Assembly (NCBI RefSeq): GCF_014649955.1
Contig: NZ_BMUA01000009.1
Location: 214,251 to 278,250 of the forward strand
Source: Streptomyces violascens
GTDB taxonomy: Bacteria; Actinomycetota; Actinomycetes; Streptomycetales; Streptomycetaceae
Direction of reading: 5' to 3'
Length of the DNA stretch: 64,000 bases
The notes beneath the pieces were generated by a model, which was not told where the DNA came from, did not search any database, and saw only the letters and a program-made list of their open reading frames with translations. Both the position numbers and the translations under genes were made by a program. Shown here piece by piece: positions 24,848-33,152 of the stretch (position 1 is its first letter; each line of letters starts with the position of its first letter).

Positions 24848-24872
24848 ACCTAGGTAGGAATGCAATCTAGAT
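24848..24872 (-). promoter_or_regulatory. Candidate PadR operator
   Basis: Two 8-bp perfect palindromes, ACCTAGGT (24848-24855) and ATCTAGAT (24865-24872), are centred 17 bp apart, 18-42 bp before the PadR start codon. Confidence 0.45.
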
Positions 24873-24933
24873 CGCGATGTCGTGTGCAGGGGGGTGCCGT
24901 GCTTGGGGCATGTCGCGCCCAGGGGGTGCGTGT

Positions 24934-25932
24934 TCAGTCGGTTACGTGGATGAGGAGCTTCCCCGTGTTGGAACCGCCCAGCATCCCGATGAACCCGTCC
25001 AGGATCCCCTCGAACCCGTCCACCACCGTCTCGTCCGACGCCACCCGGCCGGACCGCAGGTGCGGGACGAGGAAATCCTCCAACTCGCCTTGTACATCAC
25101 GGTAGTTGCGGACCAGGACACCCTCCAGGCGGAGGCTCTTGCTGACCACGTCGTAGAGGTTGCGGGGCGCGGCGGGCGGCTCGGCGAGGGAGTTGTACTG
25201 GGCCACCGCGCCCACCCAGGCGATCCGGCCGCCCTCGCGCAGGCCCGCGATCGCGCCCTCCAGGTGGGTGCCGCCCACGTTCTCGACGACCGCGTCCACC
25301 CCGGCGGGGGCGGCCTTGGCGAGCAGTTCGCCGACCGGGCCGTCGTGGTAGTCGAAGGCGGCGTCGTAACCGACCGTCCCCGTCAGGTAGTCGACCTTCT
25401 CCGCCGACCCCGCGCTGCCGGTGATCCGGCCCGCGCCGAGCAGCCGCGCGATGCGTCCGGCCGCCGTGCCGACGCCTCCGGCGGCCGCCGTGACGAACAG
25501 GTCCTCACCGGGCTTGAGGCGCAGGGTCCGGGTGAGCGCCACATACGCGGTGAGCCCGGTGCCGCCGAGGATTCCGAGGTGGGCGGAGAGCGGGACACCG
25601 TCGTACGCCTTGATCCTGCGCACCCCGTCGACGCCCAGGGTGACCAGGGCGTGGGTGCGCCAGCCCTGCCGGTGGAAGACGAGGTCGCCCTCCGCGAGGC
25701 CGGGATCGCGCGAGGCGAGCACCCGGCCGAGCGCGCGGCCCTCCAGCGGGGTGTGCAGCGGGCCCTCGTCCATCACCTCGCGGTGGTACGGATCCACGGA
25801 CAGGTAGAGGTTCTCGACGAGCGCGGTGCCGGGGGCGGGGTCGGGGGCGTCGGCCCGGACCAGCTCGAAGTCGGCCGGGGTGGGGAGCCCGTCGGGGCGG
25901 GCGGTCTGCTGAACGGTGATCGAAGTCGTCAT
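24934..25932 (-). CDS. Zinc-independent NADP-dependent MDR oxidoreductase (CurA-like)
   Basis: A 332-residue medium-chain reductase of the leukotriene B4 dehydrogenase / curcumin reductase type. It has LYLSVDPYHREVMDEGP near the N-terminus and the nucleotide loop VTAAAGGVGTAAGRIARLLGAG. FDYHDGPVGELLAKAAPAGVDAVVENVGG is characteristic of the subgroup. Catalytic zinc ligands are absent, as expected. It would reduce alpha,beta-unsaturated ketones or aldehydes in the cytosol. It is divergent from a LysR regulator, the usual arrangement for control by that regulator. ATG 25932 begins MTTSITVQQTARPDG. Confidence 0.9.
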   Translation of the reverse strand: MTTSITVQQTARPDGLPTPADFELVRADAPDPAPGTALVENLYLSVDPYHREVMDEGPLHTPLEGRALGRVLASRDPGLAEGDLVFHRQGWRTHALVTLGVDGVRRIKAYDGVPLSAHLGILGGTGLTAYVALTRTLRLKPGEDLFVTAAAGGVGTAAGRIARLLGAGRITGSAGSAEKVDYLTGTVGYDAAFDYHDGPVGELLAKAAPAGVDAVVENVGGTHLEGAIAGLREGGRIAWVGAVAQYNSLAEPPAAPRNLYDVVSKSLRLEGVLVRNYRDVQGELEDFLVPHLRSGRVASDETVVDGFEGILDGFIGMLGGSNTGKLLIHVTD

Positions 25933-25981
25933 GGCCCAGGACGTTAGAAAGGAATGCGCGGGCCCGGCAGGGGGTTGCGTC

Positions 25982-26002
25982 GATGGAACCGAGTGATCCA
26001 TC
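25982..26002. promoter_or_regulatory. Inverted repeat between MDR and LysR genes
   Basis: GATGGA (25982-25987) and TCCATC (25997-26002) are perfect inverted arms separated by 9 bp in the 102-bp divergent promoter region. It is a likely LysR-type site. Confidence 0.45.
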
Positions 26003-26034
26003 AACTCTCCTCATACGTACAGGTGGGAGCCCCG

Positions 26035-27069
26035 ATGCCCAGCGACCTCGCCCCGCACGAACTACGCGTCCTGGTGGCCGTGGAGCGCGAGCGCGGCTTC
26101 TCCGCCGCTGCCGAGAAGCTCGGCATGAGCCAGTCCGCCGTCTCGCACTCGGTGCGCTCCAGCGAGGCCAAGATAGGTGCCGTTCTCTTCGAGCGGGGCA
26201 GGCGGGGTGCGACCCCGACGCCCGCCGGGAGCCGGGCTGCCGCCCACGCCCGCCGGGTGCTGCGGCTTCTCGACACCTTGGCGGCCGAGGCGCGCGGGGC
26301 CGCGCCCGACCCGGCCGACGACACCGTGGCGGGGCCGCTGCGGATCGCCGCGTTCCGCAGCGCCGCACTCCAGCTGCTGCCCGCCGCGCTGGAACGGCTC
26401 ACGGCCCGGCATCCCGGGATCGTGCCGGAGGTCAGCCTGGTGCGGGAGGTGGGGGCGGGGACGGCCGGGGAGGTGGCGGCGGGGCGCGCGGACCTCGGCA
26501 TCGCGACGATCGGCACCACCTCGCCGATCCCGCCCGGGCTCGTCGGCGACGTACTCCTGGAGGAGGGGTATGCGCTGGTGCACCCGGCCGGGCATGCCGC
26601 GCCGCGCTCGCTTCCGCTGGTCGACTGGACCGAGAACTGCACGTCGTACACCCGGCGTTGGTGGTCCGAGCAGAAGTGGATCCCGGCCGCTACGGTCCGC
26701 GCCGAGGACGACGGAGCAGTGCTCTCGATGGTGAGCAGTGGTTTCGGAATGGCGATCATGCCGGAGCTGTCGCTGGTCGGAGCACCGCCCACCATCGAGA
26801 TCACTGATCTCGGTCCGGAGCGCCCGACGCGTTCTGTCGGCTATGTGACCACCCCCGAACTCGCCGGATCGGTCGCCGTACGGGGCCTGATCAGAGAACT
26901 GCGGGCCCTGCGCCCCGCAGCCGTCCCAACGGCCCCAAGGTGCTCGCCCGGAGGACGCGGTGCGTACGAAGCTCGCGCACCCGTCCGGCCGGACCTCGTA
27001 GAGAGGGGCCCGTCTCAGATAGTAGGAAGTCCGAGTAATTGTGGAGACAGACTCCAGCGCAAGGCTTAG
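26035..27069 (+). CDS. LysR-family transcriptional regulator
   Basis: A 344-residue regulator. The N-terminal winged helix is clear (ELRVLVAVERERGFSAAAEKLGMSQSAVSHSVRSSE), and a periplasmic-binding-like effector domain follows to about residue 300 (ending IRELRALRPA). The last ~40 residues (from about TAPRCSPGG) have poor coding bias and overlap the promoter of the next small gene. The native stop was probably lost or lies in another frame. ATG 26035 has GGTGGGAG upstream. It probably controls the divergent MDR oxidoreductase gene through the inverted repeat at 25982-26002. The inducer is unknown. Confidence 0.88.
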   Translation: MPSDLAPHELRVLVAVERERGFSAAAEKLGMSQSAVSHSVRSSEAKIGAVLFERGRRGATPTPAGSRAAAHARRVLRLLDTLAAEARGAAPDPADDTVAGPLRIAAFRSAALQLLPAALERLTARHPGIVPEVSLVREVGAGTAGEVAAGRADLGIATIGTTSPIPPGLVGDVLLEEGYALVHPAGHAAPRSLPLVDWTENCTSYTRRWWSEQKWIPAATVRAEDDGAVLSMVSSGFGMAIMPELSLVGAPPTIEITDLGPERPTRSVGYVTTPELAGSVAVRGLIRELRALRPAAVPTAPRCSPGGRGAYEARAPVRPDLVERGPSQIVGSPSNCGDRLQRKA

Positions 27070-27072
27070 CTT
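27044..27072 (+). promoter_or_regulatory. Promoter of the 42-aa protein gene
   Basis: GAGACA (27044-27049) and TAGCTT (27067-27072) are 17 bp apart. This promoter lies inside the 3' end of the LysR reading frame. Confidence 0.4.
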
Positions 27073-27230
27073 TGTAGAAGCCGAACGTCTCGCTGATCCA
27101 GCGAATGGCGGTCGTGAGCGCAGTGCCCCTTGGCAGGCAACCCCTGCGGCCGCGCTCCCCGCCCCTTCCGGCACCTCACTGCATCCGCCGGGGCCTGCCC
27201 CGGACCTCCCAGCAGAGGAGTCGAATCCCC

Positions 27231-27359
27231 ATGGTCAAGCAGCCCACCCGTCGCGTCCGTCACTCTTCGCGCAGCAGCGAGTCCGACCGCAAGAACGCCG
27301 CCGCCGCCCTCCAGCGTGCGCTGGACCGCAGGGACAACGGCGGCGCCACGGGGCACTGA
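27231..27359 (+). CDS. Small conserved-looking protein, 42 aa
   Basis: A 42-codon gene with GAGGAG about 10 nt upstream of ATG 27231. The product is basic and serine-rich at the start (MVKQPTRRVRHSSRSSESD), then has an amphipathic helix (RKNAAAALQRALDRRDNGG). I recall similar short hypothetical proteins in other Streptomyces, but no function is known to me. It has its own promoter candidate and is convergent with the phosphatase gene, which ends 12 bp away. Confidence 0.6.
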   Translation: MVKQPTRRVRHSSRSSESDRKNAAAALQRALDRRDNGGATGH

Positions 27360-27371
27360 GCCCCTTGCTGG

Positions 27372-28946
27372 CTAACGCCCGCGCTGGATCTCGAAGTGGT
27401 CGATGCGCTCGCCCGTCTCGGCGAGCGCGCTGACCTTCATCCTCGGGTGGCGGCCGGTCTCGACCTCCACCGCGAGGAACGAGTAGTTGGTGTAGCGGAC
27501 CCGGGACCACTCCACGGTCTCGGTGACCTTCGCGCCGCCCTTGGCCCAGTGGTAGGTGTCCACGCTGTCGCGGTCCGCGACATGGCCCTCGTACGAGTCG
27601 GGCACCGGGAAGCTGTACAGGGAGCGGCCCGCCGCACCGGCCGTGACGTACACGATGCCGTCGCGGGTCGGGTCGGTGCGCTCGCCGATCGCGACCTTGC
27701 GGCCCACCTTGTTGCCCTTGATGGCGTCCGTGCGCTCGTACACGTGGTTGTGCCCGTTGATCACCAGGTCCACCTGGTGCTTCTCGAACAGCGGCACCCA
27801 CGCGTCCCGCACGCCCCCCTCCGAGGCGTGCGAGCTGGTCGTCGAGAACGCGCAGTGGTGGAAGAAGACCACGATGAAGTCGACCGCGTGGTCGGCGCGC
27901 AGCTCACCGAGCCGCTTGTCCAGCCACTGGGTCTGCCTGCCGCCGCTGATCCCGAAGTTGGCGGGGATCTCGTACGAGACGTCGTTCGCGTCCAGCGCCA
28001 CCACGCCCACGTTGCCGTGCACGAAGGAGTAGACGCCGGGCTGGTTCACCGGGTCCGGGCCGTTGGCCGGCAGCGACCAGCGGGCGTTCTGGCCGCCGTA
28101 GCCCTGCGGCGAGTACCAGGCCTCCATGTCGTGGTTGCCGGTCGTCACCATCCACGGCACCGTCTTGGCGACCGACTCGGTCTGCGCCAGGAACTGGTCC
28201 CAGGTGCGCGCGTCGTACTGGTCAGAGGACTGGCCCGAGCCCGACGGGTCGGCGTAGCAGATGTCGCCCGCGTGCAGGTGGAAGGCCGGGTTCTGGCCCA
28301 GGATCACCTGGTCGTTGCCCAGTGCGTGGTAGCTGACGCCCTGGTCGCCGAAGGCCGTGAACGTGAAGTTCTCGCAGTGCGCCGGAGCGGTGGTGAAGGT
28401 GCCGAGCGTGCCGAGGTTGCGGCGGTCCGCCGGGTCGAAGCCGTCGTGACCGACCCCGTAGTAGTACGTCTGGCCCGGCCGCAGCCGGTCCAGGCCCGCG
28501 TGCACGTAGAACTGCTCGGCCGCGGCGATCTTCCCGCCGTTCAGGGCCGGCGTCGTCAGGTGGCGCACCTCGGCGTCGATCTTCCGGCTCAGCGACCACG
28601 GGCTCGTACCGATGCGGATGTACGGCTTCTTCACCGCGAACGGGACCTGCCAGGAGACCCGCATCTGCGTCTTGGGGTCGGCGCCGTACGCGAGGTGGCG
28701 GCCGAACGGCGCGGCCAGTGAACCGTCAACCCTGGTGCGGGAGTTGGAGGCGAGTGCGGTGGGAGCCGCGTACGCGGGCGAGGCCGCTCCGGCCGTCGCG
28801 ACGCCGGCCCCGGCGACCGCGGCGGTCGCCACCGTGGTGCGCAGCACCCCACGACGGGTCAGCTTGCTGCGCAGGTACTCGTGCTGCTCGGCCATGCTCA
28901 TGCGCGCGGCGAGCCGGTCGGGGATGCCGAATCTCGGGATGTCCAT
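27372..28946 (-). CDS. Tat-exported purple acid phosphatase-like metallophosphoesterase
   Basis: A 524-residue secreted phosphatase. A Tat motif sits inside the N-terminus (LTRRGVLRTTVATAAVAGAG, about residues 29-48). A fibronectin-like N-domain follows (MRVSWQVPFAVKKPYIRIG), then the catalytic metallophosphoesterase domain. All five purple acid phosphatase blocks are present: AFGDQG, HAGDICYAD, GNHD, VVFFHHCAF and GHNHVYER. It should hydrolyse phosphomonoesters using a dinuclear metal centre outside the cell. ATG 28946 has AAGGAGG upstream. It is divergent from leuB. Confidence 0.9.
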   Translation of the reverse strand: MDIPRFGIPDRLAARMSMAEQHEYLRSKLTRRGVLRTTVATAAVAGAGVATAGAASPAYAAPTALASNSRTRVDGSLAAPFGRHLAYGADPKTQMRVSWQVPFAVKKPYIRIGTSPWSLSRKIDAEVRHLTTPALNGGKIAAAEQFYVHAGLDRLRPGQTYYYGVGHDGFDPADRRNLGTLGTFTTAPAHCENFTFTAFGDQGVSYHALGNDQVILGQNPAFHLHAGDICYADPSGSGQSSDQYDARTWDQFLAQTESVAKTVPWMVTTGNHDMEAWYSPQGYGGQNARWSLPANGPDPVNQPGVYSFVHGNVGVVALDANDVSYEIPANFGISGGRQTQWLDKRLGELRADHAVDFIVVFFHHCAFSTTSSHASEGGVRDAWVPLFEKHQVDLVINGHNHVYERTDAIKGNKVGRKVAIGERTDPTRDGIVYVTAGAAGRSLYSFPVPDSYEGHVADRDSVDTYHWAKGGAKVTETVEWSRVRYTNYSFLAVEVETGRHPRMKVSALAETGERIDHFEIQRGR

Positions 28947-29085
28947 GGCAGAAACGTCCTCCTTCGAGTCGACGCGATTCTCACCGGGAGATGAACCCCG
29001 GGCATACGCCCGGACACGCGTTTTCGCGGAAGATCTCCATCAGTCCACACTCTGGACATCGGGTGTCAATGGCTGGGACGGCGAG

Positions 29086-29091
29086 TAGGGT
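29086..29091 (+). promoter_or_regulatory. Leaderless leuB -10 element
   Basis: TAGGGT ends 6 nt before the leuB ATG (29098) with no Shine-Dalgarno. TGTCAA at 29064-29069 is a possible -35. Confidence 0.5.
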
Positions 29092-29097
29092 TCCCCC

Positions 29098-30147
29098 ATG
29101 TCGGCAAGTTCTCGCAGCATCAATCTCGCAGTGATTCCCGGTGACGGCATCGGCCAGGAGGTCGTGGCCCAGGGCCTGAAGGTTCTCCGTGCCGTCCTTC
29201 CGCAGGATGTGAAGCTGGAGACCAGGGAGTTCGACTTCGGCGCCCGGCGTTACCACGCCACCGGTGAGACCCTCACCGACGCCGACGTCGAGGCCCTCAA
29301 GCAGCACGACGCGATCCTGCTCGGCGCGATCGGCGACCCCTCGGTCCCGTCCGGCGTCCTGGAGCGCGGCTTCCTGCTGAAGCTCCGCTTCCTCTTCGAC
29401 CACTACGTCAACCTCCGCCCCAGCAGGCTGCTCCCCGGCGTCGCCACCCCGCTCGCCGGCCAGCCCGAGATCGACTTCATCGTCGTGCGCGAGGGCACCG
29501 AGGGCCCGTACACCGGCAACGGCGGCTCGATCCGTACCGGCACGCCGCACGAGGTCGCCACCGAGGTCTCGGTCAACACCGCCTTCGGTGTCGAGCGAGT
29601 GGTCCGGGACGCCTTCGCCCGCGCCCAGGCCCGCCCGCGCAAGAAGCTGACCCTGGTCCACAAGAACAACGTCCTGGCTTACGCCGGGCACCTGTGGACC
29701 AACATCTTCAACAAGGTGGCCAAGGAGTTCCCCGACGTCACCACCGACTACCTGCACGTGGACGCGGCGACGATCTTCCTCGTCACCGACCCGGCGCGGT
29801 TCGACGTGATCGTCACCGACAACCTCTTCGGCGACATCATCACCGACCTCGCCGCGGCCGTCTCGGGCGGCATCGGCGTCGCGGCCTCGGGCAACATCAA
29901 CCCGAGCGGCGCGTTCCCGTCGATGTTCGAGCCGGTGCACGGCTCCGCCCCGGACATCGCGGGCCAGGGCAAGGCCGACCCCTCGGCCACGATCCTCTCG
30001 GTCGCCCTGCTGCTGCGCCACCTCGGTTACGACGCAGAGGCGGCCCGCATCGAGGCCGCCGTCTCCGAAGACCTCGCGGCCCGCGGCGACTCGGTCCGCA
30101 CCACGGACGAGATCGGCGACGCGCTCGCCGTACGGGTAGCCGGCTGA
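29098..30147 (+). CDS. leuB: 3-isopropylmalate dehydrogenase
   Basis: A 349-residue NAD-dependent decarboxylating dehydrogenase of leucine synthesis, converting 3-isopropylmalate to 2-ketoisocaproate. Family marks are VIPGDGIGQEVV at the N-terminus, GFLLKLRFLFDHYVNLRP, the substrate Lys/Asn in VHKNNVLAYAGHLW, the Asp-rich metal segment TDNLFGDIITDLAAAVSGGIG and SMFEPVHGSAPDIAGQGKADP. The length is right for the actinobacterial type. ATG 29098 lies 6 nt after TAGGGT, suggesting a leaderless mRNA. A strong terminator follows, so it is monocistronic. Confidence 0.96.
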   Translation: MSASSRSINLAVIPGDGIGQEVVAQGLKVLRAVLPQDVKLETREFDFGARRYHATGETLTDADVEALKQHDAILLGAIGDPSVPSGVLERGFLLKLRFLFDHYVNLRPSRLLPGVATPLAGQPEIDFIVVREGTEGPYTGNGGSIRTGTPHEVATEVSVNTAFGVERVVRDAFARAQARPRKKLTLVHKNNVLAYAGHLWTNIFNKVAKEFPDVTTDYLHVDAATIFLVTDPARFDVIVTDNLFGDIITDLAAAVSGGIGVAASGNINPSGAFPSMFEPVHGSAPDIAGQGKADPSATILSVALLLRHLGYDAEAARIEAAVSEDLAARGDSVRTTDEIGDALAVRVAG

Positions 30148-30170
30148 CCCCGCGGCACAGCTACGCAACA

Positions 30171-30204
30171 GCCGCCGGGTCGCCTTTCGCACCCGGCGGC
30201 TTTT
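30171..30204 (+). terminator. leuB terminator
   Basis: A 10-bp perfect stem GCCGCCGGGT (30171-30180) / ACCCGGCGGC (30191-30200) with a 10-nt loop is followed by TTTT. Confidence 0.9.
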
Positions 30205-30255
30205 CGCATGCGGCCACCGGGTGACACCATCAACCCCGGACCGCACATCACACCG

Positions 30256-30286
30256 TTGTGTCCAAGGCCCCACCAAGAGCGATAAT
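30256..30286 (+). promoter_or_regulatory. ilvE promoter
   Basis: TTGTGT (30256-30261) and GATAAT (30281-30286) are spaced 19 bp. The predicted 5' leader of about 95 nt contains a 13-codon ORF (30304-30345, MRSSSDVQAAAAA). Confidence 0.5.
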
Positions 30287-30386
30287 CGGACGTGGGCCGC
30301 GACATGCGGAGCAGCTCGGACGTCCAGGCAGCAGCAGCGGCGTGAGCGCGGTCCGTCACTATCCACCGGTGAAGGACACAGCACTC

Positions 30387-31487
30387 ATGACGACGCCCAC
30401 GATCGAGCTCAAGCCCACCTCGCATCCGCTGTCCGACGCGGAGCGCGAGGCGATTCTGGCCAGCCCCGGTTTCGGCCGCCACTTCACCGACAACATGGTG
30501 ACGGTCCGCTGGACCGAGGGCCGCGGCTGGCACGACGCCCAGCTCGTGCCCTACGCCCCGCTGTCCATGGACCCGGCGAACATGACGCTGCACTACGCGC
30601 AGACGATCTTCGAGGGCCTCAAGGCGTACCGCCAGCCCGACGGCACGGTCGCCACGTTCCGGCCCGAGGCCAACGCCGAGCGCTTCCAGGCCTCGGCCCG
30701 CCGCATCGCGATGCCCGAGGTGCCCGTCGACCTCTTCATCGCGGCCTGCGACGCGCTGATCCAGCAGGACAAGGCGTGGGTCCCGGCCACCGGTGAGGCC
30801 TCCCTCTACCTGCGCCCCTTCATGATCGCGACCGAGGTCGGCCTCGGTGTGAAGCCGGCCAACGAGTACCTGTTCATCGTGATCGCCTCCCCGGCCGGCG
30901 CCTACTTCCCGGGCGGCGTGAAGCCCGTCTCGGTGTGGCTGTCCGAGGAGTACGTCCGTGCCGTCAAGGGCGGCACCGGCGCGGCCAAGACCGGCGGCAA
31001 CTACGCGGCCTCCCTGGTCGCCCAGGCCGAGGCCGCCCAGCACGGCTGCGACCAGGTCGTCTGGCTCGACGCGGTCGAGCACCGCTGGATCGAGGAAATG
31101 GGCGGCATGAACCTGTACTTCGTGTACGGCCAGAAAGATGGAACGCAGCGGATCGTCACTCCTGAGCTGACGGGGTCGCTGCTTCCGGGCATCACCCGGG
31201 ACTCCCTCCTGAAGATCGCCCGCGATCTGGGGTACGAGGCTGTCGAGGGGCGGATCTCCACGGAGGACTGGAAGCGGGACAACGAGAACGGCTCGCTCAC
31301 CGAGGTCTTCGCCTGCGGCACGGCGGCCGTCATTACCCCCGTGGGCTCGGTGAAGTCCGCCCGGGCCAACTGGACGCAGGGTGACGGTGAGCCCGGCGAG
31401 GTCACGATGAAGCTTCGTAAGGCTCTGCTCGAGCTGCAGACCGGGCAGGCCCCGGATCCCCATGGCTGGATGCACCAGCTGGGCTGA
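30387..31487 (+). CDS. ilvE: Branched-chain amino acid aminotransferase
   Basis: A 366-residue class IV PLP enzyme transferring amino groups between glutamate and the branched-chain 2-keto acids. The Schiff-base Lys lies in GAAKTGGNYAASLV, a typical BCAT motif. Also visible are HYAQTIFEGLKAYRQPDG, LYLRPFMIATEVGLGV, WIEEMGGMNLYFVYG and EVFACGTAAVITPVG. ATG 30387 has GAAGGA 10 nt upstream. It is the final step for Val, Leu and Ile made by ilvBNC, leuB and cimA elsewhere in the window. It is expressed from its own promoter. Confidence 0.96.
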   Translation: MTTPTIELKPTSHPLSDAEREAILASPGFGRHFTDNMVTVRWTEGRGWHDAQLVPYAPLSMDPANMTLHYAQTIFEGLKAYRQPDGTVATFRPEANAERFQASARRIAMPEVPVDLFIAACDALIQQDKAWVPATGEASLYLRPFMIATEVGLGVKPANEYLFIVIASPAGAYFPGGVKPVSVWLSEEYVRAVKGGTGAAKTGGNYAASLVAQAEAAQHGCDQVVWLDAVEHRWIEEMGGMNLYFVYGQKDGTQRIVTPELTGSLLPGITRDSLLKIARDLGYEAVEGRISTEDWKRDNENGSLTEVFACGTAAVITPVGSVKSARANWTQGDGEPGEVTMKLRKALLELQTGQAPDPHGWMHQLG

Positions 31488-31527
31488 GTGACGGGCTGGT
31501 TGTTCTTCGGCCGCGGGCCGGCTCGGG

Positions 31528-31556
31528 CCGGTCGCGCAGTTCCCCGTGCCCCTTGG
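31528..31556 (-). repeat. Dispersed GCGCAGTTCCCC repeat, copy 1
   Basis: It contains GTCGCGCAGTTCCCC followed by a CCCCT-rich end. The same element occurs inverted at 59784-59810. It is a sequence seen repeatedly between convergent genes in Streptomyces genomes. Confidence 0.55.
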
Positions 31557-31588
31557 CGGCAGGGGGGTGGCATGCGGTACGGCTTCGG

Positions 31589-33025
31589 CTAGTTCTCGGC
31601 CAGGGCCGTCTCGGACCTCGTGTCCGCGGCGGCCCTTTCCGTTGCCCGGGAGCGGGCTGTCAAGGCCGCGTACGTCACGCCGCCCACCAACCCCGACAGC
31701 AGGAAGCTGCAGTCCACTCCGCCCGTCCAACTCAGCAGGGGGCCCTGGTAGTTGGGGAGGGAGACCGAGAGGAGGCCCGTGGCCGCGCCCAGAGCCCAGG
31801 AGGTCACCGCGCGGAGGTTCCAGCCGGCGCGGTACCAGTAAATGCCGCCCCGCGAGCGGCGGTTGAAGACCTGGAGGGCGTCCGCGTCGTATGCGCCCCG
31901 GCAGCGGACGAAGCCGATCAGGGTGATCACCGCCCAGGGTGTGCCGATCGCCGTGAGCAGCAGGACGAACGAGGTCATCGCGGCCTGCGCGTCCCAAGCG
32001 AAGTGACCGGCGAATACGCACACCGTGGCCACGCCTGCCACCGCGAACGTCGCCTGGGTGCGCGAGGCGCGCGGCAGAATCGCGTCCAGGTCGAGGCCCA
32101 TCGAGTAGAGCATCAGACCCGCGTTGCCCACCGAGCCGGCCGATGCCGCGAGCAGCAGTGGTACCAGGTACCAGCCGGGGGAGGCGGCGACCAGCGGGCC
32201 CGCGTAGTCGGTGGCCGCACGGGCCGCGTACGCCGTGAACGTACCGAAGAGCTGAGGCACCAGGAGGCCCGCCGTCAGGCCGAGCCAGGTCGCGTGCAGG
32301 ACGCGGCGCGGGCGGTGCCGGGCCGGCGAGATGTAGCGCGTGTAGTCGCCGAGCAGCGTGATGAACGCGATCGGGCCGCTCAGCCCCGCCGCGACGAGCG
32401 CGAGCAGCCAGGTCGGCCAGAACGAGCCCAGCAGATAGCCGCCCGCGTCCGGCAGCGCCGAGGTGGTGAAGTGGGGTGCGTAGGCGACGACTCCGAGGAT
32501 CAGCAGCGCCGTCATGCCCACCGCCAGGATGCGCGACAGGCGAAGCAGCACCCGGTAGCCGTACACCGCGCCGATGACGGTGGCCGCGGCGAGCAGCGCG
32601 TACACGATGCCGTACGAGATCCCGCCGGTCGGCAGGCCGAGCAGGCGGTGCAGGACGCCCGTCATCGCGTCCCCGCCGATCCACACGGTCAGCGCTGTGT
32701 AGCCGAGCGAGAGCAGCAGGCCCACCACTGAGCCCACCAGCCGTCCCCGTACGCCGAATTGGGCGCCGGAGGATGTGGAGAGGTTCGTGGCCGTACGCAG
32801 TGAGACGAGCGCGAGCGGGGCCGTCAGGAGGGTGCCGACCACCGTGCCGGCGATCACCGCGCTGACGGAGGCCCACCAGCCGAGGCCGAAGGAGACCGGC
32901 AGCCAGCCGAAGACGATCACCCCGAGGCACAGGTTCGAGCCGAGCAGGATCGACACGAGATCGCGCGGCCCACTGGTGCGTTCCGCTTCCGGGACCGTAT
33001 CGACTCCGCGCTGTTCTATGGGCAT
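31589..33025 (-). CDS. NCS1-family nucleobase/hydantoin-type permease
   Basis: A 478-residue integral membrane transporter with about 12 helices, of the purine-cytosine permease (NCS1) family. Signature stretches are SILLGSNLCLGVIVFGWLPVSFGLGW near the N-terminus, GARGR-like SSGAQFGVRGRLVGS, and FITLLGDYTRYISP in the middle, as in CodB-type carriers. Expected substrates are cytosine, purines, allantoin or hydantoins, by cation symport. It is divergent from the urease-like genes across a 127-bp region with two copies of one 16-bp operator, so it probably shares their regulation. ATG 33025 has GAGAGG upstream. Confidence 0.88.
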   Translation of the reverse strand: MPIEQRGVDTVPEAERTSGPRDLVSILLGSNLCLGVIVFGWLPVSFGLGWWASVSAVIAGTVVGTLLTAPLALVSLRTATNLSTSSGAQFGVRGRLVGSVVGLLLSLGYTALTVWIGGDAMTGVLHRLLGLPTGGISYGIVYALLAAATVIGAVYGYRVLLRLSRILAVGMTALLILGVVAYAPHFTTSALPDAGGYLLGSFWPTWLLALVAAGLSGPIAFITLLGDYTRYISPARHRPRRVLHATWLGLTAGLLVPQLFGTFTAYAARAATDYAGPLVAASPGWYLVPLLLAASAGSVGNAGLMLYSMGLDLDAILPRASRTQATFAVAGVATVCVFAGHFAWDAQAAMTSFVLLLTAIGTPWAVITLIGFVRCRGAYDADALQVFNRRSRGGIYWYRAGWNLRAVTSWALGAATGLLSVSLPNYQGPLLSWTGGVDCSFLLSGLVGGVTYAALTARSRATERAAADTRSETALAEN

Positions 33026-33050
33026 GCCGACGCCTCTCACTCTCGGGGGG

Positions 33051-33066
33051 TTTGAGTGGCGCTCAA
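33051..33066. promoter_or_regulatory. Operator copy 1, permease side
   Basis: TTTGAGTGGCGCTCAA is a near-palindrome with arms TTGAG/CTCAA. It matches the copy at 33120-33135 at 13 of 16 positions and sits 26 bp before the permease start. Confidence 0.6.
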
Positions 33067-33119
33067 TGTGACTCATGCCAAGCAGTGCCGTCAATGCTTC
33101 CACTCCATGAAATCTCTGG

Positions 33120-33135
33120 TTAGAGTGACGTTCAA
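33120..33135. promoter_or_regulatory. Operator copy 2, urease side
   Basis: TTAGAGTGACGTTCAA is the second copy of the 16-bp element, 18 bp before the urease start and 69 bp from copy 1. It is likely bound by the same regulator, which is not encoded nearby. Confidence 0.6.
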
Positions 33136-33152
33136 ACAGGAGGTGTGGTGGC

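Noticed and set aside
28975..28997. PHO-box-like sequence before the purple acid phosphatase (GTTCATCTCCC then GGTGAGAATCG)
   Set aside because: Only the first unit resembles a PHO repeat; the second has lost the core, so I do not call it.
29041..29060. Small palindrome GTCCA-N5-TGGAC before leuB as an operator
   Set aside because: Arms are only 5 bp and no nearby regulator suggests a binding partner.
30027..32930. A 967-codon minus frame across leuB, ilvE and the permease gene
   Set aside because: It runs antisense to two certain genes and out of frame with the permease. The translation is low-complexity Arg/Gly/Pro/Ala.
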